A stretch of DNA of 64,000 nucleotides from JAGVSR01 sp963778225 (GTDB lineage Bacteria > Pseudomonadota > Alphaproteobacteria > Rhizobiales > Hyphomicrobiaceae): assembly GCA_963778225.1 (NCBI GenBank), contig CAVZTR010000002.1, positions 274,883 through 338,882 on the forward strand, written 5' to 3'. How positions within the stretch are numbered: the stretch's first letter is position 1; every line of letters begins with the position of its first letter. The notes under the pieces were generated by a model. It saw only the letters and a program-made list of their open reading frames with translations. It was not told the origin of the DNA and did no database searches. Positions 52,752 to 62,232 of the stretch are shown one piece after another. A program made the position numbers and the translations under genes.

Positions 52752-54407
52752 TCAGGTGCCGTCCTCGGCCTTGGACTTTTGCCGGTTGGCTTCCTTCTTT
52801 GCCTTCTTCGCGAGTTTGGCCGCCTCTTGCTCTTCGGCCGACACGGAGCCGCTCTTCTTGGTCTCCGCCGCGGGATCGACGTAACGCGGGAAAACACCCT
52901 GCGGTTCAGGGAGCTGCATTCCGGGCTTCAGGCGACCTGCCGGACCGAGGGCTGAGAACGTGCGTGCTGCGGGATCGGACAACGCCAGTAACTGCAAAAG
53001 CTTGTCGGCAGACTGGGGCATGACCGGCTGCACGAGGATCGCGAGTTGGCGCACGACTTCCGCCGTCACGTAGAGGATCGTGCCCTTGCGTTCCGGCGTG
53101 AGCGACTTGTCGAAGGGCTTTTCGTTCGCGAAATATCGATCACCTTCGCCGACAACATCCCAGACGGCATCCAGCCAGGTCTTGATCGCCTGCTTGTCCA
53201 TCGCGGCGCGGGCCGTCGCATACAGAGCATCGGCCTTGGCGATGAGCGCGGTGTCGGCTTCCGTCAGGTCGACGGGAGCGGGGACGACGCCGCCGAAGCC
53301 CTTCCAGATCATCGACAGGCAGCGCTGGGCGAGGTTGCCCAGGCCGTTGGCAAGATCAGCGTTGATGCGGGCTGCGATGGTTTCGGGAGAGTAACTGCCA
53401 TCGGAGCCGAAAACGACTTCGCGCAGAAAATAGTAGCGGACCTGATCGACGCCGTAGTGCTCGGCGAGCGCAAAGGGATCGACGACGTTGCCGACCGACT
53501 TCGACATCTTCTCGCCCTTGTTGAACAAGAACCCGTGGCCAAACACGCGCTTGGGGAGCGCGACGCCGGCGCTCATCAGGAAGGCCGGCCAGTAGATCGC
53601 GTGGAAGCGGACGATATCCTTGCCGATGACGTGGACATCGCAGGGCCAGAACTGTTGGCGCTGTTCGCCGCCGCCGAAGATGCCGGTCGCCGTGCAGTAG
53701 TTGTTGAGCGCATCCACCCAGACGTACATGACATGGCCGGGGTGACCGGGGACGGGAATGCCCCAATCGAGCGTGGTGCGCGAAATGGACAGGTCTTCCA
53801 GACCTGAGCGAATAAAGCTCACGACCTCGTTGCGGCGCTCGGCCGGCAGGATGAAATCGGGATCGGCCTCGATGTGGGCGAGAAGCGGCTCCTGATACTT
53901 CGACAGGCGGAAAAAGAACGTCTCTTCTTCCTGCCAGCTGACCTCCGTTCCGGTCGGCGTGGCATAGCGCTGCCCGTCGTCGCGGACTTCGGTTTCGTTT
54001 TCCTTGTAGTAGGTCTCGTCGCGCACCGAGTACCAGCCACCGTAGGTCTTCAGGTAGATGTCGCCGGCGGCTTCCATGCGCAGCCAGAGTTCCTGACACG
54101 ATGCATAATGGCGGGCCTCCGTCGTGCGGATGAAATCGTCGTTTGACAGATTGAGGACGGCGGCCATCTCGCGGAAGCGGGCAGAGTTGCGATCTGCCAA
54201 TTCGCGTGGGGTAATGCCTTCCTTGAGTGCCGTCTGCTTCATCTTCAAACCGTGCTCGTCGGTGCCGGTGAGAAAGAACACGTCCTTGCCGTCGAGCCGT
54301 TCGAAGCGCGCGATTGCGTCGGTTGCGATCGCTTCATAGGCATGGCCGATGTGGGGCACGCCGTTGGGATACGAAATGGCCGTCGTGATGTAGAAACGTG
54401 TGCTCAT
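52752..54407 (-). CDS. metG: Methionyl-tRNA synthetase
   Basis: The 551-residue protein from ATG 54407 has MSTRFYITTAISYPNGVPHIGHAYEAI (HIGH motif), TGTDEHGLKMKQTA, and the KMSKS loop NKGEKMSKSVGN. It has the class I Rossmann core, anticodon-binding bundle and a lysine-rich tail (KLAKKAKKEANRQKSK) instead of a C-terminal dimerisation domain. ATG 54425 is an alternative start. It charges initiator and elongator tRNA-Met. Lies between holB and tatD. Confidence 0.96.
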   Translation of the reverse strand: MSTRFYITTAISYPNGVPHIGHAYEAIATDAIARFERLDGKDVFFLTGTDEHGLKMKQTALKEGITPRELADRNSARFREMAAVLNLSNDDFIRTTEARHYASCQELWLRMEAAGDIYLKTYGGWYSVRDETYYKENETEVRDDGQRYATPTGTEVSWQEEETFFFRLSKYQEPLLAHIEADPDFILPAERRNEVVSFIRSGLEDLSISRTTLDWGIPVPGHPGHVMYVWVDALNNYCTATGIFGGGEQRQQFWPCDVHVIGKDIVRFHAIYWPAFLMSAGVALPKRVFGHGFLFNKGEKMSKSVGNVVDPFALAEHYGVDQVRYYFLREVVFGSDGSYSPETIAARINADLANGLGNLAQRCLSMIWKGFGGVVPAPVDLTEADTALIAKADALYATARAAMDKQAIKTWLDAVWDVVGEGDRYFANEKPFDKSLTPERKGTILYVTAEVVRQLAILVQPVMPQSADKLLQLLALSDPAARTFSALGPAGRLKPGMQLPEPQGVFPRYVDPAAETKKSGSVSAEEQEAAKLAKKAKKEANRQKSKAEDGT

Positions 54408-54469
54408 GGCCTCGCGCGCCGTCATGTGTTGAGCTGCGGATGTCGTCGAAGTTGCCCAGAGTGGAACAG

Positions 54470-55618
54470 TCAGGCCGGGGCCGCGCCGCGTGAGGCCTGC
54501 ACAATCCTCTGGAACGTCAACAGGATCAGTGATTTGCGATCCAAGTTGTAGGTCTCAGTGCTGGCCTTTTCGGCGACCGTGGTTTCCCACAGTTGCGCCC
54601 ATGCCGCAAGCTGGTCCTCGGGGATGATCCGGCGAGCCAACTGGATGTCGGCGGGATCGCCCTCCCCGGTCGCCGCAGTTCGGACCAGGCGCGTCAGCCG
54701 GCCGAGCAGAAGATCGAAAAAGAGTTCGTACTTTGCCTCTGCGGCTGCCGAGCCTAGTTCATCGCCGATGGCGTGAACGGTGAGCCAGTCGATGCGGGGC
54801 AGGCTCGAGATGAGGCTGTCGATCTTGCGATGCAGATCGAGGCCCTTGGCGGTGTGCAGCATCAGGAAGCGGCGGACGCTGCCTTCCGCTAGACGTGAGA
54901 GTGTCTGCCATTCCTCGCCTGCGGGAAGCGCCGCATTCGCGCCGGCATCTTCGGCGGCATTGAGGGCTTGGGCGACGGCTTTGCGCAGGTTCTCATCGGC
55001 CAGTGGCGCGCACGCCAGCGTGCGGCAACGGGAGCGTATCGTGGGCAGCAGACGATCCGGTGCGGCGGAGATGAGCAGAAACACCGTGCGCTTGGGCGGC
55101 TCCTCCAGCGACTTCAAAAGCGCGTTGGCGGCATTGGGATTCAATTCATCGACCGGATCGACGATGACCACGCGCCAACCCTCGCCCGCACCCATGGCGA
55201 GGAAACCCTTGAGGCGGCGGACTTCGTCGACCGTGATCTCCGATTTGAGCTTCTTCGTCTTGAAGTCATAGGGGCGGCGCAGAACGAGAAGTTCGGGATG
55301 GGCCAGGTTGGTGACGAGGCGGGCGGCACTCGTTGCCCGGTCTACATCGAGAGAGCCGCCGAACATGTCGCGCTCGCTCTCGCCGGCAAGAAGAAAACGA
55401 GCAATGCGGTAGGCGAAGGTCGCCTTGCCGATGCCAGGGGGACCGGTGACGATCCACCCGTGATGCAAGCGGCCGGAATTGAAGGCGTCGAGAAAGCCCT
55501 GTTCGGCCGCTGCTTGTCCATAAAGCCGTTCGGTCAGACGGGGCGAGGGATAGCCGTCGAGTTTGTCGGGCTCGGGAAGGAGTTCGATCTCACCCGAGAG
55601 GGCCGGCGCGCGAGCCAT
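54470..55618 (-). CDS. holB: DNA polymerase III delta' subunit
   Basis: From ATG 55618 the 382-residue protein has a P-loop GPPGIGKATFAYRIARFLL in RLHHGWIVTGPPGIG, VDEVRRLKGFLAMG, VDPVDELNPNAANALLKSLEEPPKRTVFLLI and the sensor SRCRTLAC. This is the clamp-loader delta' subunit. The frame upstream is inside tmk. It begins two bases after the tmk stop and ends 62 bases before metG. Confidence 0.95.
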   Translation of the reverse strand: MARAPALSGEIELLPEPDKLDGYPSPRLTERLYGQAAAEQGFLDAFNSGRLHHGWIVTGPPGIGKATFAYRIARFLLAGESERDMFGGSLDVDRATSAARLVTNLAHPELLVLRRPYDFKTKKLKSEITVDEVRRLKGFLAMGAGEGWRVVIVDPVDELNPNAANALLKSLEEPPKRTVFLLISAAPDRLLPTIRSRCRTLACAPLADENLRKAVAQALNAAEDAGANAALPAGEEWQTLSRLAEGSVRRFLMLHTAKGLDLHRKIDSLISSLPRIDWLTVHAIGDELGSAAAEAKYELFFDLLLGRLTRLVRTAATGEGDPADIQLARRIIPEDQLAAWAQLWETTVAEKASTETYNLDRKSLILLTFQRIVQASRGAAPA

Positions 55619-55619
55619 C

Positions 55620-56312
55620 TCAGCTCGCCTCGGTGAGGAGGCGCGCTTCGACGGCGTCCCAGACGGCAATAGCCACGTCGTCGGCCGATTTCTGGCCATC
55701 GACCACGACGCACCGCTGCGGCTCGAGGCGGGCAATTTCGAGAAAGCCTTCGCGAAGCCGTTTGTGGAACTCGAGGTCGCGTGATTCGAAGCGATCGGCC
55801 AGGAGGCTGCGCGGTTGCTTTGGAAGTTTCTCGCTGGGAGCGGCCGGTGCGGGAGCGGTCAAACGCAGGGCGGCTCGGGCTAACCCGATCTCGGCAGGAA
55901 TATCGACGACGATCGTCAGGTCGGGCTTGGTGTTTTGGACCACGATGAGTTCCACCGCTTCGAGCAAACGCGGTTCGACGCGGCCGGCATAGCCCTGGTA
56001 GACGCGCGTGGAATCGGAGAAGCGGTCGCAGACGACGAAGCGGCCGGAGTTGAGCGCGGGGCGAATGACCTGCTCCAGGTGATCGGCGCGGGCGGAGGCA
56101 AACAGGAGCGCCTCAGCGAGCGGTGAGTGTTTTTCAAGATGCGGATCGAGGATCAGGGTGCGCAGGCGTTCAGCGAAGGGCGAGCCGCCGGGCTCACGCG
56201 TGATCGTCACGGCATGGCCTGCAGCGGTCAGGCGTTCGGCTAACCGCTTGGCTTGGGTCGATTTGCCGGACCCTTCGCCGCCCTCGAATGTGATGAACCA
56301 ACCGGCCGTCAT
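55620..56312 (-). CDS. tmk: Thymidylate kinase
   Basis: The 230-residue protein has a P-loop FEGGEGSGKSTQAKRLAERL, VTITREPGGSPFAERLR (E-R-E-P-G DR(Y/F) region), CDRFSDSTRVYQGYAGRVE and the LID-type segment with SEKLPKQPRSLLADRFESRDLEFHKRLREGF. It phosphorylates dTMP to dTDP. It continues the dac-tmk-holB run and is followed at once by holB. Confidence 0.95.
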   Translation of the reverse strand: MTAGWFITFEGGEGSGKSTQAKRLAERLTAAGHAVTITREPGGSPFAERLRTLILDPHLEKHSPLAEALLFASARADHLEQVIRPALNSGRFVVCDRFSDSTRVYQGYAGRVEPRLLEAVELIVVQNTKPDLTIVVDIPAEIGLARAALRLTAPAPAAPSEKLPKQPRSLLADRFESRDLEFHKRLREGFLEIARLEPQRCVVVDGQKSADDVAIAVWDAVEARLLTEAS

Positions 56313-56373
56313 GCGCCCTCTCTGCGAGCCGGCAACGGCCCGGGGCCAATTCCAACAAGCCCCCCGGCCGGTT

Positions 56374-57597
56374 TTAGAGGTTGGCCCAGCGCAGCGCCAG
56401 GAAAACCAGACTATCCATGCCGCGGCGCCAGACGGTGGCGGGCTCCACGTCTTCCATGGCGACGAGCGGCACTTCAGTCGTGGCGTTGGAGGTACTCGTG
56501 ACGCGTAACCGGGCGATCTCGTCGCCCTTTTTCACCGGCGGTTTTAGCGGACCCTTATAGACGATTTCGGCCCGCAGCCTCTGGTTGGCGGGAAATCGCG
56601 GCAGGACGACGCTCAGAGGTCCAGCGCCTTTGCCAGTCAGAGGAACGTACAGTTGGGTACCGCCCCAGACGCGGGCGTGGCCGACTTCCTCATTCGCATC
56701 GAACAACGTGAAATTTGCGAAGCTGCGCTGACCCCACTCGAGCAACCGGCGCGCTTCCTCGCGGCGCTCTTTTTCGTCGGCCAAGCCCATGACGACACCG
56801 ATCAGGCGGCGCCCTTCCGTGACGGATGAAAAAACGATGCCGTAGCCGGCTTCTTTGGTGTGGCCGGTTTTCAAGCCGTCGACGGCAAGGGCTTCGTCAC
56901 CAAGCAGCGGGTTGCGATTGAAGAACTTGTGCTTGCGATAGGCGAACTCGCGCTGGGCGAAGATTTTGTAGTGCTCGGGATGCTCTCGGATGATGTGACG
57001 AGCGAGGAGTGCCAGTTCGCGCGCCGTCATCAGGTGCTCGGGATCATGCAGGCCCGTGGAATTGCGGAACGTGGATTTGGTGAGGCCGATGCGCCGGGCC
57101 TCCTCCTCCATCATTTTTGCAAAGCCCTGCTCCGTTCCGCCGAGCGCCTCGGCGACCGCTATGGACGCATCGTTGCCAGATTGCACGATGATGCCCTGGA
57201 TCAGTTCATCGACGCGGGCGCGCGTGTTGATGGGCACGAACATCGCCGATGTGCCGGACGGCGCGCCGCCCGTGCGCCAGGCGTATTCGCTCATCATGAA
57301 TTCGTCTTCGGGCTTCACCTTGCCCTGCTTCATGGCCTGAAACAGAACTTCGAGCGTCATGAGCTTGCTCATGCTCGCGGGCGGGGCCAATTCGTCGGCG
57401 TTAAACTGAAAGAGGACGGAGCCGCTTTCCGCATCCATGAGGATGGCGCGCTTGGCGCGGGTGGTGAACTCGCCGGAGGCCTGGGCCAGCGCGGGCGGCG
57501 ATTGCGCGAGGCTCAGAATCAGGAGGCCTACGAGCAGCAGAGCGCTGCAAAGCGTTGCCGCAAGGCGGACGATCGATGGTGCTTCGCTTGAACCCAC
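56374..57597 (-). CDS. dacC: D-alanyl-D-alanine carboxypeptidase (PBP5/6 type)
   Basis: The 407-residue protein starts at GTG 57597 with GAGGAG seven bases upstream. After a signal segment ending ALAQASGE it has the S-x-x-K motif PPASMSKLMTLEVL, S-x-N motif QSGNDASIAVAE and K-T-G motif DGLKTGHTKEAGYG, then the C-terminal beta domain. It trims pentapeptides of peptidoglycan. It lies 62 bases upstream of tmk, on the same strand. The gene symbol is a best guess; the activity is clear. Confidence 0.92.
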   Translation of the reverse strand: MGSSEAPSIVRLAATLCSALLLVGLLILSLAQSPPALAQASGEFTTRAKRAILMDAESGSVLFQFNADELAPPASMSKLMTLEVLFQAMKQGKVKPEDEFMMSEYAWRTGGAPSGTSAMFVPINTRARVDELIQGIIVQSGNDASIAVAEALGGTEQGFAKMMEEEARRIGLTKSTFRNSTGLHDPEHLMTARELALLARHIIREHPEHYKIFAQREFAYRKHKFFNRNPLLGDEALAVDGLKTGHTKEAGYGIVFSSVTEGRRLIGVVMGLADEKERREEARRLLEWGQRSFANFTLFDANEEVGHARVWGGTQLYVPLTGKGAGPLSVVLPRFPANQRLRAEIVYKGPLKPPVKKGDEIARLRVTSTSNATTEVPLVAMEDVEPATVWRRGMDSLVFLALRWANL

Positions 57598-57732
57598 GCG
57601 CTCGCTCCTCAGCGTTGGACGTCAGTATTCTGGGCTGATCACGCGAAACTGCTGTGGCGATCTTTATGGGAGCGGCCGGGGCGGGGGTCAACCCTCGTGC
57701 AGACACAGTGTGGATAGCCGTACGTTACGCGA

Positions 57733-58458
57733 TCACGGGGCGTTGCCGAGACCGGACCGGCGGTGATCCATCACGGACCACGACGGGTTGGCGGCGCTGG
57801 ACGGCGCGGGCGCGGTTGAGGGCGCATACGACGGCGCACTCTCGGCAATGCGGCGACCGCCATACCAAGGCTGGCTCGCAAGGAACCGGCGCTCGCGTTG
57901 GTCGTCGCCGTTCATGGGCGCGTGACCGGCGTAGCGTACGCGCACCCGCCCGAGCCCCCTGCCCTTCGTTCCCAGCGCGTCGGCCGCGGCGCGCGACAAG
58001 TCGATCACGCGATTTCCGACGTAAGGGCCGCGGTCGTTGACGCGGAGCAGGACGGTTCGGCCGTTCTCAAGATTGGTGACATAGACGTAGGTGGGCAGCG
58101 GCAATGTTGGATGGGCAGCGGTGAGGCGACGCATATCGTAGTTTTCACCGTTCGCGGTTTTGCGGCCGTGGAAGTCGTCACCATACCAGGATGCGATCCC
58201 GACCTCGTCGAGCCCCGGTTGCTCGCGCGGCGTGTACCAGCGTCCGCCGATCACGTAGGGCTTGCCCAGCTTGTAGGTGCCACCGCCTTTCGGGATGGGA
58301 TCGTTGGGGCCGTAGACACGGGGGCTCGAACTGACACCCCACTTTGGATCGGGACCGCCGGACGAGCAGGCGCCGAGGATCGCCACCGCTAGCACAGCGG
58401 CGAGCGCGGCCAGAGTGGGCGGAGAAAGGCTCGGCGGAGAGGATTTAGGGGTACGCAC
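57733..58458 (-). CDS. rlpA: Septal ring lytic transglycosylase RlpA-like lipoprotein
   Basis: The 241-residue protein starts at GTG 58458. A lipoprotein signal ends with AVAILGACSSG (lipobox with Cys). The double-psi beta-barrel domain has GIASWYGDDFHGRKTANGENYDM, TYVYVTNLENGRTVLLRVNDRGPYVGNRVIDLSRAAADALG. RlpA-type enzymes cleave naked glycan strands at the septum. The C-terminal tail is proline- and serine-rich and lacks a SPOR domain. It precedes dac on the same strand. Confidence 0.9.
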   Translation of the reverse strand: MRTPKSSPPSLSPPTLAALAAVLAVAILGACSSGGPDPKWGVSSSPRVYGPNDPIPKGGGTYKLGKPYVIGGRWYTPREQPGLDEVGIASWYGDDFHGRKTANGENYDMRRLTAAHPTLPLPTYVYVTNLENGRTVLLRVNDRGPYVGNRVIDLSRAAADALGTKGRGLGRVRVRYAGHAPMNGDDQRERRFLASQPWYGGRRIAESAPSYAPSTAPAPSSAANPSWSVMDHRRSGLGNAP

Positions 58459-58618
58459 GACATGGATCCCGATGCCGGTGGGACCGGCGCATAGCTTCAG
58501 TGCCGGATCCTCGGGGAGGAGAGCGGCTTGGGCTAGGCTGCATCGTGGCGAATTGTGCTTAGCATCGGGTAAAGTTTGGTCGGGTCGGGTGTGCCGGCCG
58601 ATTTTCGGTTCCGGACGT

Positions 58619-58844
58619 CGCGGGGTGCTTGAGGCGCTGGGCCGTGACGCGTATAGGGCGGCGCTCCGGCGGGATGGTCGAGTGGTTTAAGGCACCGGTC
58701 TTGAAAACCGGCGCTCCCCGGCCTGCGGCCCGATTTTCAGTAGCGGATGACGCGGGGTGCTTGAGGCGCTGGGCCGTGACGCGTATAGGGGGCGCTCCGG
58801 AGGGATGGTCGAGTGGTTTAAGGCACCGGTCTTGAAAACCGGCG
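58619..58844. repeat. Tandem duplication (~131-bp period) covering the leader and 5' half of tRNA-Ser
   Basis: The segment 58619-58713 (CGCGGGGTGCTTGAGGCGCT... to the anticodon stem end GGCG) recurs at 58751-58844 with very few differences, at a spacing of 131-132 bases. Weaker similarity extends upstream (ATTTTCGGT... and ATTTTCAGT...). It includes the putative promoter of the tRNA and the first 46 bases of the tRNA gene; only the second copy goes on to a full tRNA. Confidence 0.85.
58668..58713 (+). pseudogene. Truncated tRNA-Ser (5' half) pseudogene
   Basis: 46 bases match the 5' part of tRNA-Ser(UGA) through D-arm, anticodon arm and GGCG, ending where the variable arm would begin; one base of the acceptor stem differs (GGCGGGA for GGAGGGA). 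The variable arm, T-arm and 3' acceptor strand are absent; unrelated sequence follows. It cannot fold into a tRNA. It arose with the tandem duplication described separately. Confidence 0.8.
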
Positions 58845-58888
58845 TGGGTGCAAGCCCACCGTGGGTTCGAATCCCACTCCCTCCGCCA
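58799..58888 (+). tRNA. tRNA-Ser (UGA)
   Basis: The 90-base sequence folds as a class II tRNA: acceptor GGAGGGA/TCCCTCC, anticodon stem CCGGT/ACCGG with loop CTTGAAA (anticodon TGA at 58833-58835), a long variable arm GTGGGTGCAAGCCCAC typical of tRNA-Ser, T-arm GTGGGTTCGAATCCCAC, and encoded CCA at 58886-58888. It reads UCA (and other UCN) codons. Nearby duplication of its 5' half is noted separately. It lies downstream of rlpA and just before the type I secretion genes. Confidence 0.97.
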
Positions 58889-58936
58889 GTGCCTACGTAC
58901 AGACCCGCGAGCCGGAGCGGATCTCCATCACCCGTG

Positions 58937-60250
58937 TCAACCCTCGCGAAGTGCGCGTCTGAACTGGTCGGTCAGGGGTTTGATCAGGTACGACATTGCC
59001 GAGTAGGTATTGGTCTCGACAAAGACTTCCACTGGCATCCCGGGGACGATCTTGGCGTCCTTGAGCTTTTGCATTTCAGAGCCGTCCACCGACACCCTTG
59101 CCAGAAAATATTCTGTCCGCCCTGTGTCGCTTCGAGACAGGTCTGCTCCGATACGCGTCACGCTACCAACGATTTCGGGTGCCGTGCGGTCATGCAGCCC
59201 AATAAATCGAAGCATGCTTTTCTGACCGATAGACACTTGACTGATGTCGCTCGGCTGGATCGCGACATCCACGCTGAGGTCGTCGCCATCCGGAACGATC
59301 AGCATGATTTGTTCGCCAGGAGCGATCACGCCGCCGACCGTATGGACCGATAGTTGGTGAACGATGCCGCTCTGCGGAGACCGGATGTCCGTCCGTTTGA
59401 GCTGGTCCAGAGCAGCGATTTGGCGCTCCCTCAGCTCGACAAGTTTGGTCTGGGTTTCGCGTCGTTCGTTGACCGATAGAGTCCGCAGCTGGTCGAAGTG
59501 ATTGGACTTCTGCAACTCGATCTCGGCAATTCTCCCTCTCGTCTGCGCAATGCTGGCTCGAAGCTGGCTCTGTTGACCGACCAGATGCGCCTCCTCCCGC
59601 TTGCGCTCGACCATTTTGGTTTTTGGCACGAGCTGCTTTGCTTCCAGCTTTTCCAGTCCGTCGATTTCCGATCGGATGAACGCGATTTCCTTCGTGGTCG
59701 CCTTGAACTGTTCCTCGAGACCCGAGATCTCCTCCTTCAACTGCTCAATCTTCTCGCCGTACTGCAGATTCTGACTGCTGCATGTTGCGCGCCGCGCGTC
59801 ATAAGCAATTTTTTCGGTGGCATAGAGCGAGCCGACGTAGGGATCCGTCAAGCGATTGCTGAAGCGGGGCGGAAAAGCGAATTCCTCGGAAATCGCAGTC
59901 AAAGGAACAGCCGACAGTTCCAGTTCAAGCCGGGCATCGCGCATTTCGAGTTCATCAATCTGCTGATTGAGAATTTGCAGGTTTGCCCGCGCCAGTGTCT
60001 GGTCGAGTTTCACCAGAATGTCGCCAGGCTGCACTTTCGCGCCTTCCTTGACGAGTATCTCGCCAACCAGGCCACCGCTGCCATGCTGTATTTTTTTTAC
60101 GCTCGTCTCGACGACGACCGTTCCGGTGGCGACGATCGCGCCGGAAAGTTGCACCGACGCCGCCCATGCCGCTGCGCCGCCGACGCACAACAGCATGGCG
60201 GCAAGGCCCAGGCGCTGATACCTGCGAATGCTTTGATCAATTTCTTTCAT
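58937..60250 (-). CDS. HlyD family type I secretion membrane-fusion protein
   Basis: From ATG 60250 the 437-residue protein has one N-terminal membrane helix (LGLAAMLLCVGGAAAWAASV), a lipoyl-like domain (SGAIVATGTVVVETSVKKIQHGSGGLVGEILVKEGAKVQPGDILVKLDQT), a long coiled coil (residues about 155-300) and a beta-barrel C-domain (DIRSPQSGIVHQLSVHTVGGVIAPGEQIMLIVPDG). This is the PrtE/HlyD adaptor type. Its start overlaps the stop of the upstream ABC gene by 14 bases. Its outer-membrane TolC partner is not in this window. Confidence 0.93.
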   Translation of the reverse strand: MKEIDQSIRRYQRLGLAAMLLCVGGAAAWAASVQLSGAIVATGTVVVETSVKKIQHGSGGLVGEILVKEGAKVQPGDILVKLDQTLARANLQILNQQIDELEMRDARLELELSAVPLTAISEEFAFPPRFSNRLTDPYVGSLYATEKIAYDARRATCSSQNLQYGEKIEQLKEEISGLEEQFKATTKEIAFIRSEIDGLEKLEAKQLVPKTKMVERKREEAHLVGQQSQLRASIAQTRGRIAEIELQKSNHFDQLRTLSVNERRETQTKLVELRERQIAALDQLKRTDIRSPQSGIVHQLSVHTVGGVIAPGEQIMLIVPDGDDLSVDVAIQPSDISQVSIGQKSMLRFIGLHDRTAPEIVGSVTRIGADLSRSDTGRTEYFLARVSVDGSEMQKLKDAKIVPGMPVEVFVETNTYSAMSYLIKPLTDQFRRALREG

Positions 60251-61988
60251 TTGCCGCGCCTCGCAACTCGTGAATTTTTGGGGTATTCGGCCGAATGACA
60301 TTCAAGATTTCATCGCGAAGGCCGAATGCCGCCTGCCGGCCATCTTGAAGGCAAAGAATCTTGTTGGTGACTTGGAGCGTTCCTGGGCGGTGAGAAACGA
60401 TGACGACCGTCACACCGTCCTTGCGAGCTTGCAGTAGTGTTTCGATAAGTGCAGCCTCGCCAGGTCCGTCCAAGTTCGAGTTGGGTTCGTCCAAAATCAA
60501 CAGCGACGGCTCGGAATAAAACGCTCGTGCCAATGCTATTCGTTGACGTTGGCCTGCCGATAGACCCACGCCTCCTTCGCCAATTTCCGTTTGGTAGCCG
60601 TTCGGCAGCCTCAGGATCATGTCGTGGACATTTGCTCGCTGGGCGGCTCGGACGACGGCGGTGGAGTTTACATCGACAGCGAAGCGGGAGATGTTCTCTG
60701 CGACCGTGCCGCCGAAGAGTTGCACGTCCTGTGGAACGTACCCTATCGCCTGCCCCAACTGCTGCGCGGGCCACTGATCAAGTGCTGCACCATCCAAACG
60801 CACTTTGCCTCTGAGCACGGGCCATACGCCGGCCAGCGCCCTCACCAAGGTCGACTTTCCGCTGCCGCTTGTCCCGATGATCCCTAAGCCATCACCCGGT
60901 TCAAGGGAAAACCGGACGTCGATCAGGGTCGCCTTCTTCGCTTGTGGCGCACTGACGACAAGGTCTTCGACATCCAAAGCGCCGCGCGACTTCGGCAATT
61001 CGACCCTCTCGTCTGCGACGGACCTTTCCGATAAAGCCGTTCGGAGACGGTAAAAGGCTCTTCGAGCAACTTGGAAGCCTTCCCATTGGGCTGTGATCTG
61101 TTCAACGGGCGCCAACGCGCGTGACATGATGACTGAAGCAGCAATGATGCTGCCCGCAGACATTTCTCCACCTATCGCCAAGGCGGCCGCCAGCGCCAGA
61201 ACGGCAGATTGAAGGAACAGCCGCATCATGCGAGAGAACGCGCCGTGAGCCGAGACGCGATCGGTCAGTTGCAAGGTATGCTGCTGGGCCGTGTCGCGTT
61301 CCGAAACCCAGCGATCTTGAAAGCGCGCCTCCATCTTCATCGCGCGCAGAACCTCGACGCCTTGCCGGGATGCCTCCGCCACCTCGTGCGCTCGCTGCTT
61401 GTGCACTGCGCCACCGGCACCCAAAGCACGGGTTGCGCGTTCGTTCGAGTAGGCGAGGCAAAACAGAAAGATGGCTGCTGTGATGGTCATCACCCCAACG
61501 AGTGGGTGAAGAACGAACGCGAAAGCAGCATAGATCGGAAGCCAGGGCAGATCGAGAAACGCGCTGATGCTCGTGCCGCTGACGTATTGCCGGATCGCAT
61601 CCAGATCGCGAATAGGCTGATCTGCGTCGGCAGCCGTCTCGACAGCCAGGGCACGATCGAGAGTGGCACCATAGGCTGCGGGGCCAAGTTCGCTGGACAC
61701 GCTGGCGGCGATGCGCGCCATGAGCCGCTGACGTACGGCATCGAGAAAGCCAGCGAACAAGAACGCACCGGCTACTAGTATCGTCAGCACGAACAGAGTT
61801 GGCAGGCTACGACTTGTCAAGACTCGATCGTACACCTGCAACATAAACAGCGGGCTTGCCAGCATCAGTAGATTGATGGCCAGACTGAGCACAAAGGTCG
61901 TTCGAAGCGCGGGGGCATAGTTGCGAAGCGCTGCGCTAATCGGATCGCGAGCGGCAGACGCTGGTGTGACCGTCAGAGGGGCCGACAT
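60237..61988 (-). CDS. Type I secretion system ABC transporter (permease/ATPase, PrtD type)
   Basis: From ATG 61988 the 583-residue protein has six membrane segments (residues 30-340, FVLSLAINLLMLASPLFMLQVYDRVLTSRSLPTL) and an ABC domain with Walker A GTSGSGKSTL, signature LSAGQRQRIALARAF and Walker B LLILDEPNSNLD. It lacks the C39 peptidase or CLD domain seen in HlyB, which is the PrtD class that exports C-terminal-signal proteins. Together with the HlyD-type gene and the lectin protein upstream on the same strand it makes a complete export unit except for TolC. Confidence 0.93.
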   Translation of the reverse strand: MSAPLTVTPASAARDPISAALRNYAPALRTTFVLSLAINLLMLASPLFMLQVYDRVLTSRSLPTLFVLTILVAGAFLFAGFLDAVRQRLMARIAASVSSELGPAAYGATLDRALAVETAADADQPIRDLDAIRQYVSGTSISAFLDLPWLPIYAAFAFVLHPLVGVMTITAAIFLFCLAYSNERATRALGAGGAVHKQRAHEVAEASRQGVEVLRAMKMEARFQDRWVSERDTAQQHTLQLTDRVSAHGAFSRMMRLFLQSAVLALAAALAIGGEMSAGSIIAASVIMSRALAPVEQITAQWEGFQVARRAFYRLRTALSERSVADERVELPKSRGALDVEDLVVSAPQAKKATLIDVRFSLEPGDGLGIIGTSGSGKSTLVRALAGVWPVLRGKVRLDGAALDQWPAQQLGQAIGYVPQDVQLFGGTVAENISRFAVDVNSTAVVRAAQRANVHDMILRLPNGYQTEIGEGGVGLSAGQRQRIALARAFYSEPSLLILDEPNSNLDGPGEAALIETLLQARKDGVTVVIVSHRPGTLQVTNKILCLQDGRQAAFGLRDEILNVIRPNTPKIHELRGAANERN

Positions 61989-62232
61989 GTTTGTTGATCC
62001 TGCTGCCTTGAGCACTGCATGACTGCGGTGGGTTCGGTCTAGGCAGGTCTGCAAAACAAATGCCAGGGCGCGAGCGTTTTTGCGAAAGCTGCGTTTACCA
62101 GTGAGCCGAGACGCAAAGGGCTCGCTCGATATCGAGCACGCGAGATCTCGCTGCCGCCAAGCCATGCGGATCAATTGGCGCAATGTTGCTGCACCGTCGC
62201 GATGATCGGGTTTGTTTGCAGGCTACAGTTGG

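Noticed and set aside
53046..53807. Plus-strand open frame antisense to metG
   Set aside because: Shadow of the methionyl-tRNA synthetase frame; protein composition is implausible.
58668..58713. A second functional tRNA-Ser
   Set aside because: The variable arm, T-arm and 3' acceptor strand are missing, so it cannot fold.
58799..62000. Genomic island integrated at tRNA-Ser
   Set aside because: No integrase and no repeat of the tRNA 3' end were found. The visible duplication is of the 5' half, which is not the usual attachment-site signature.
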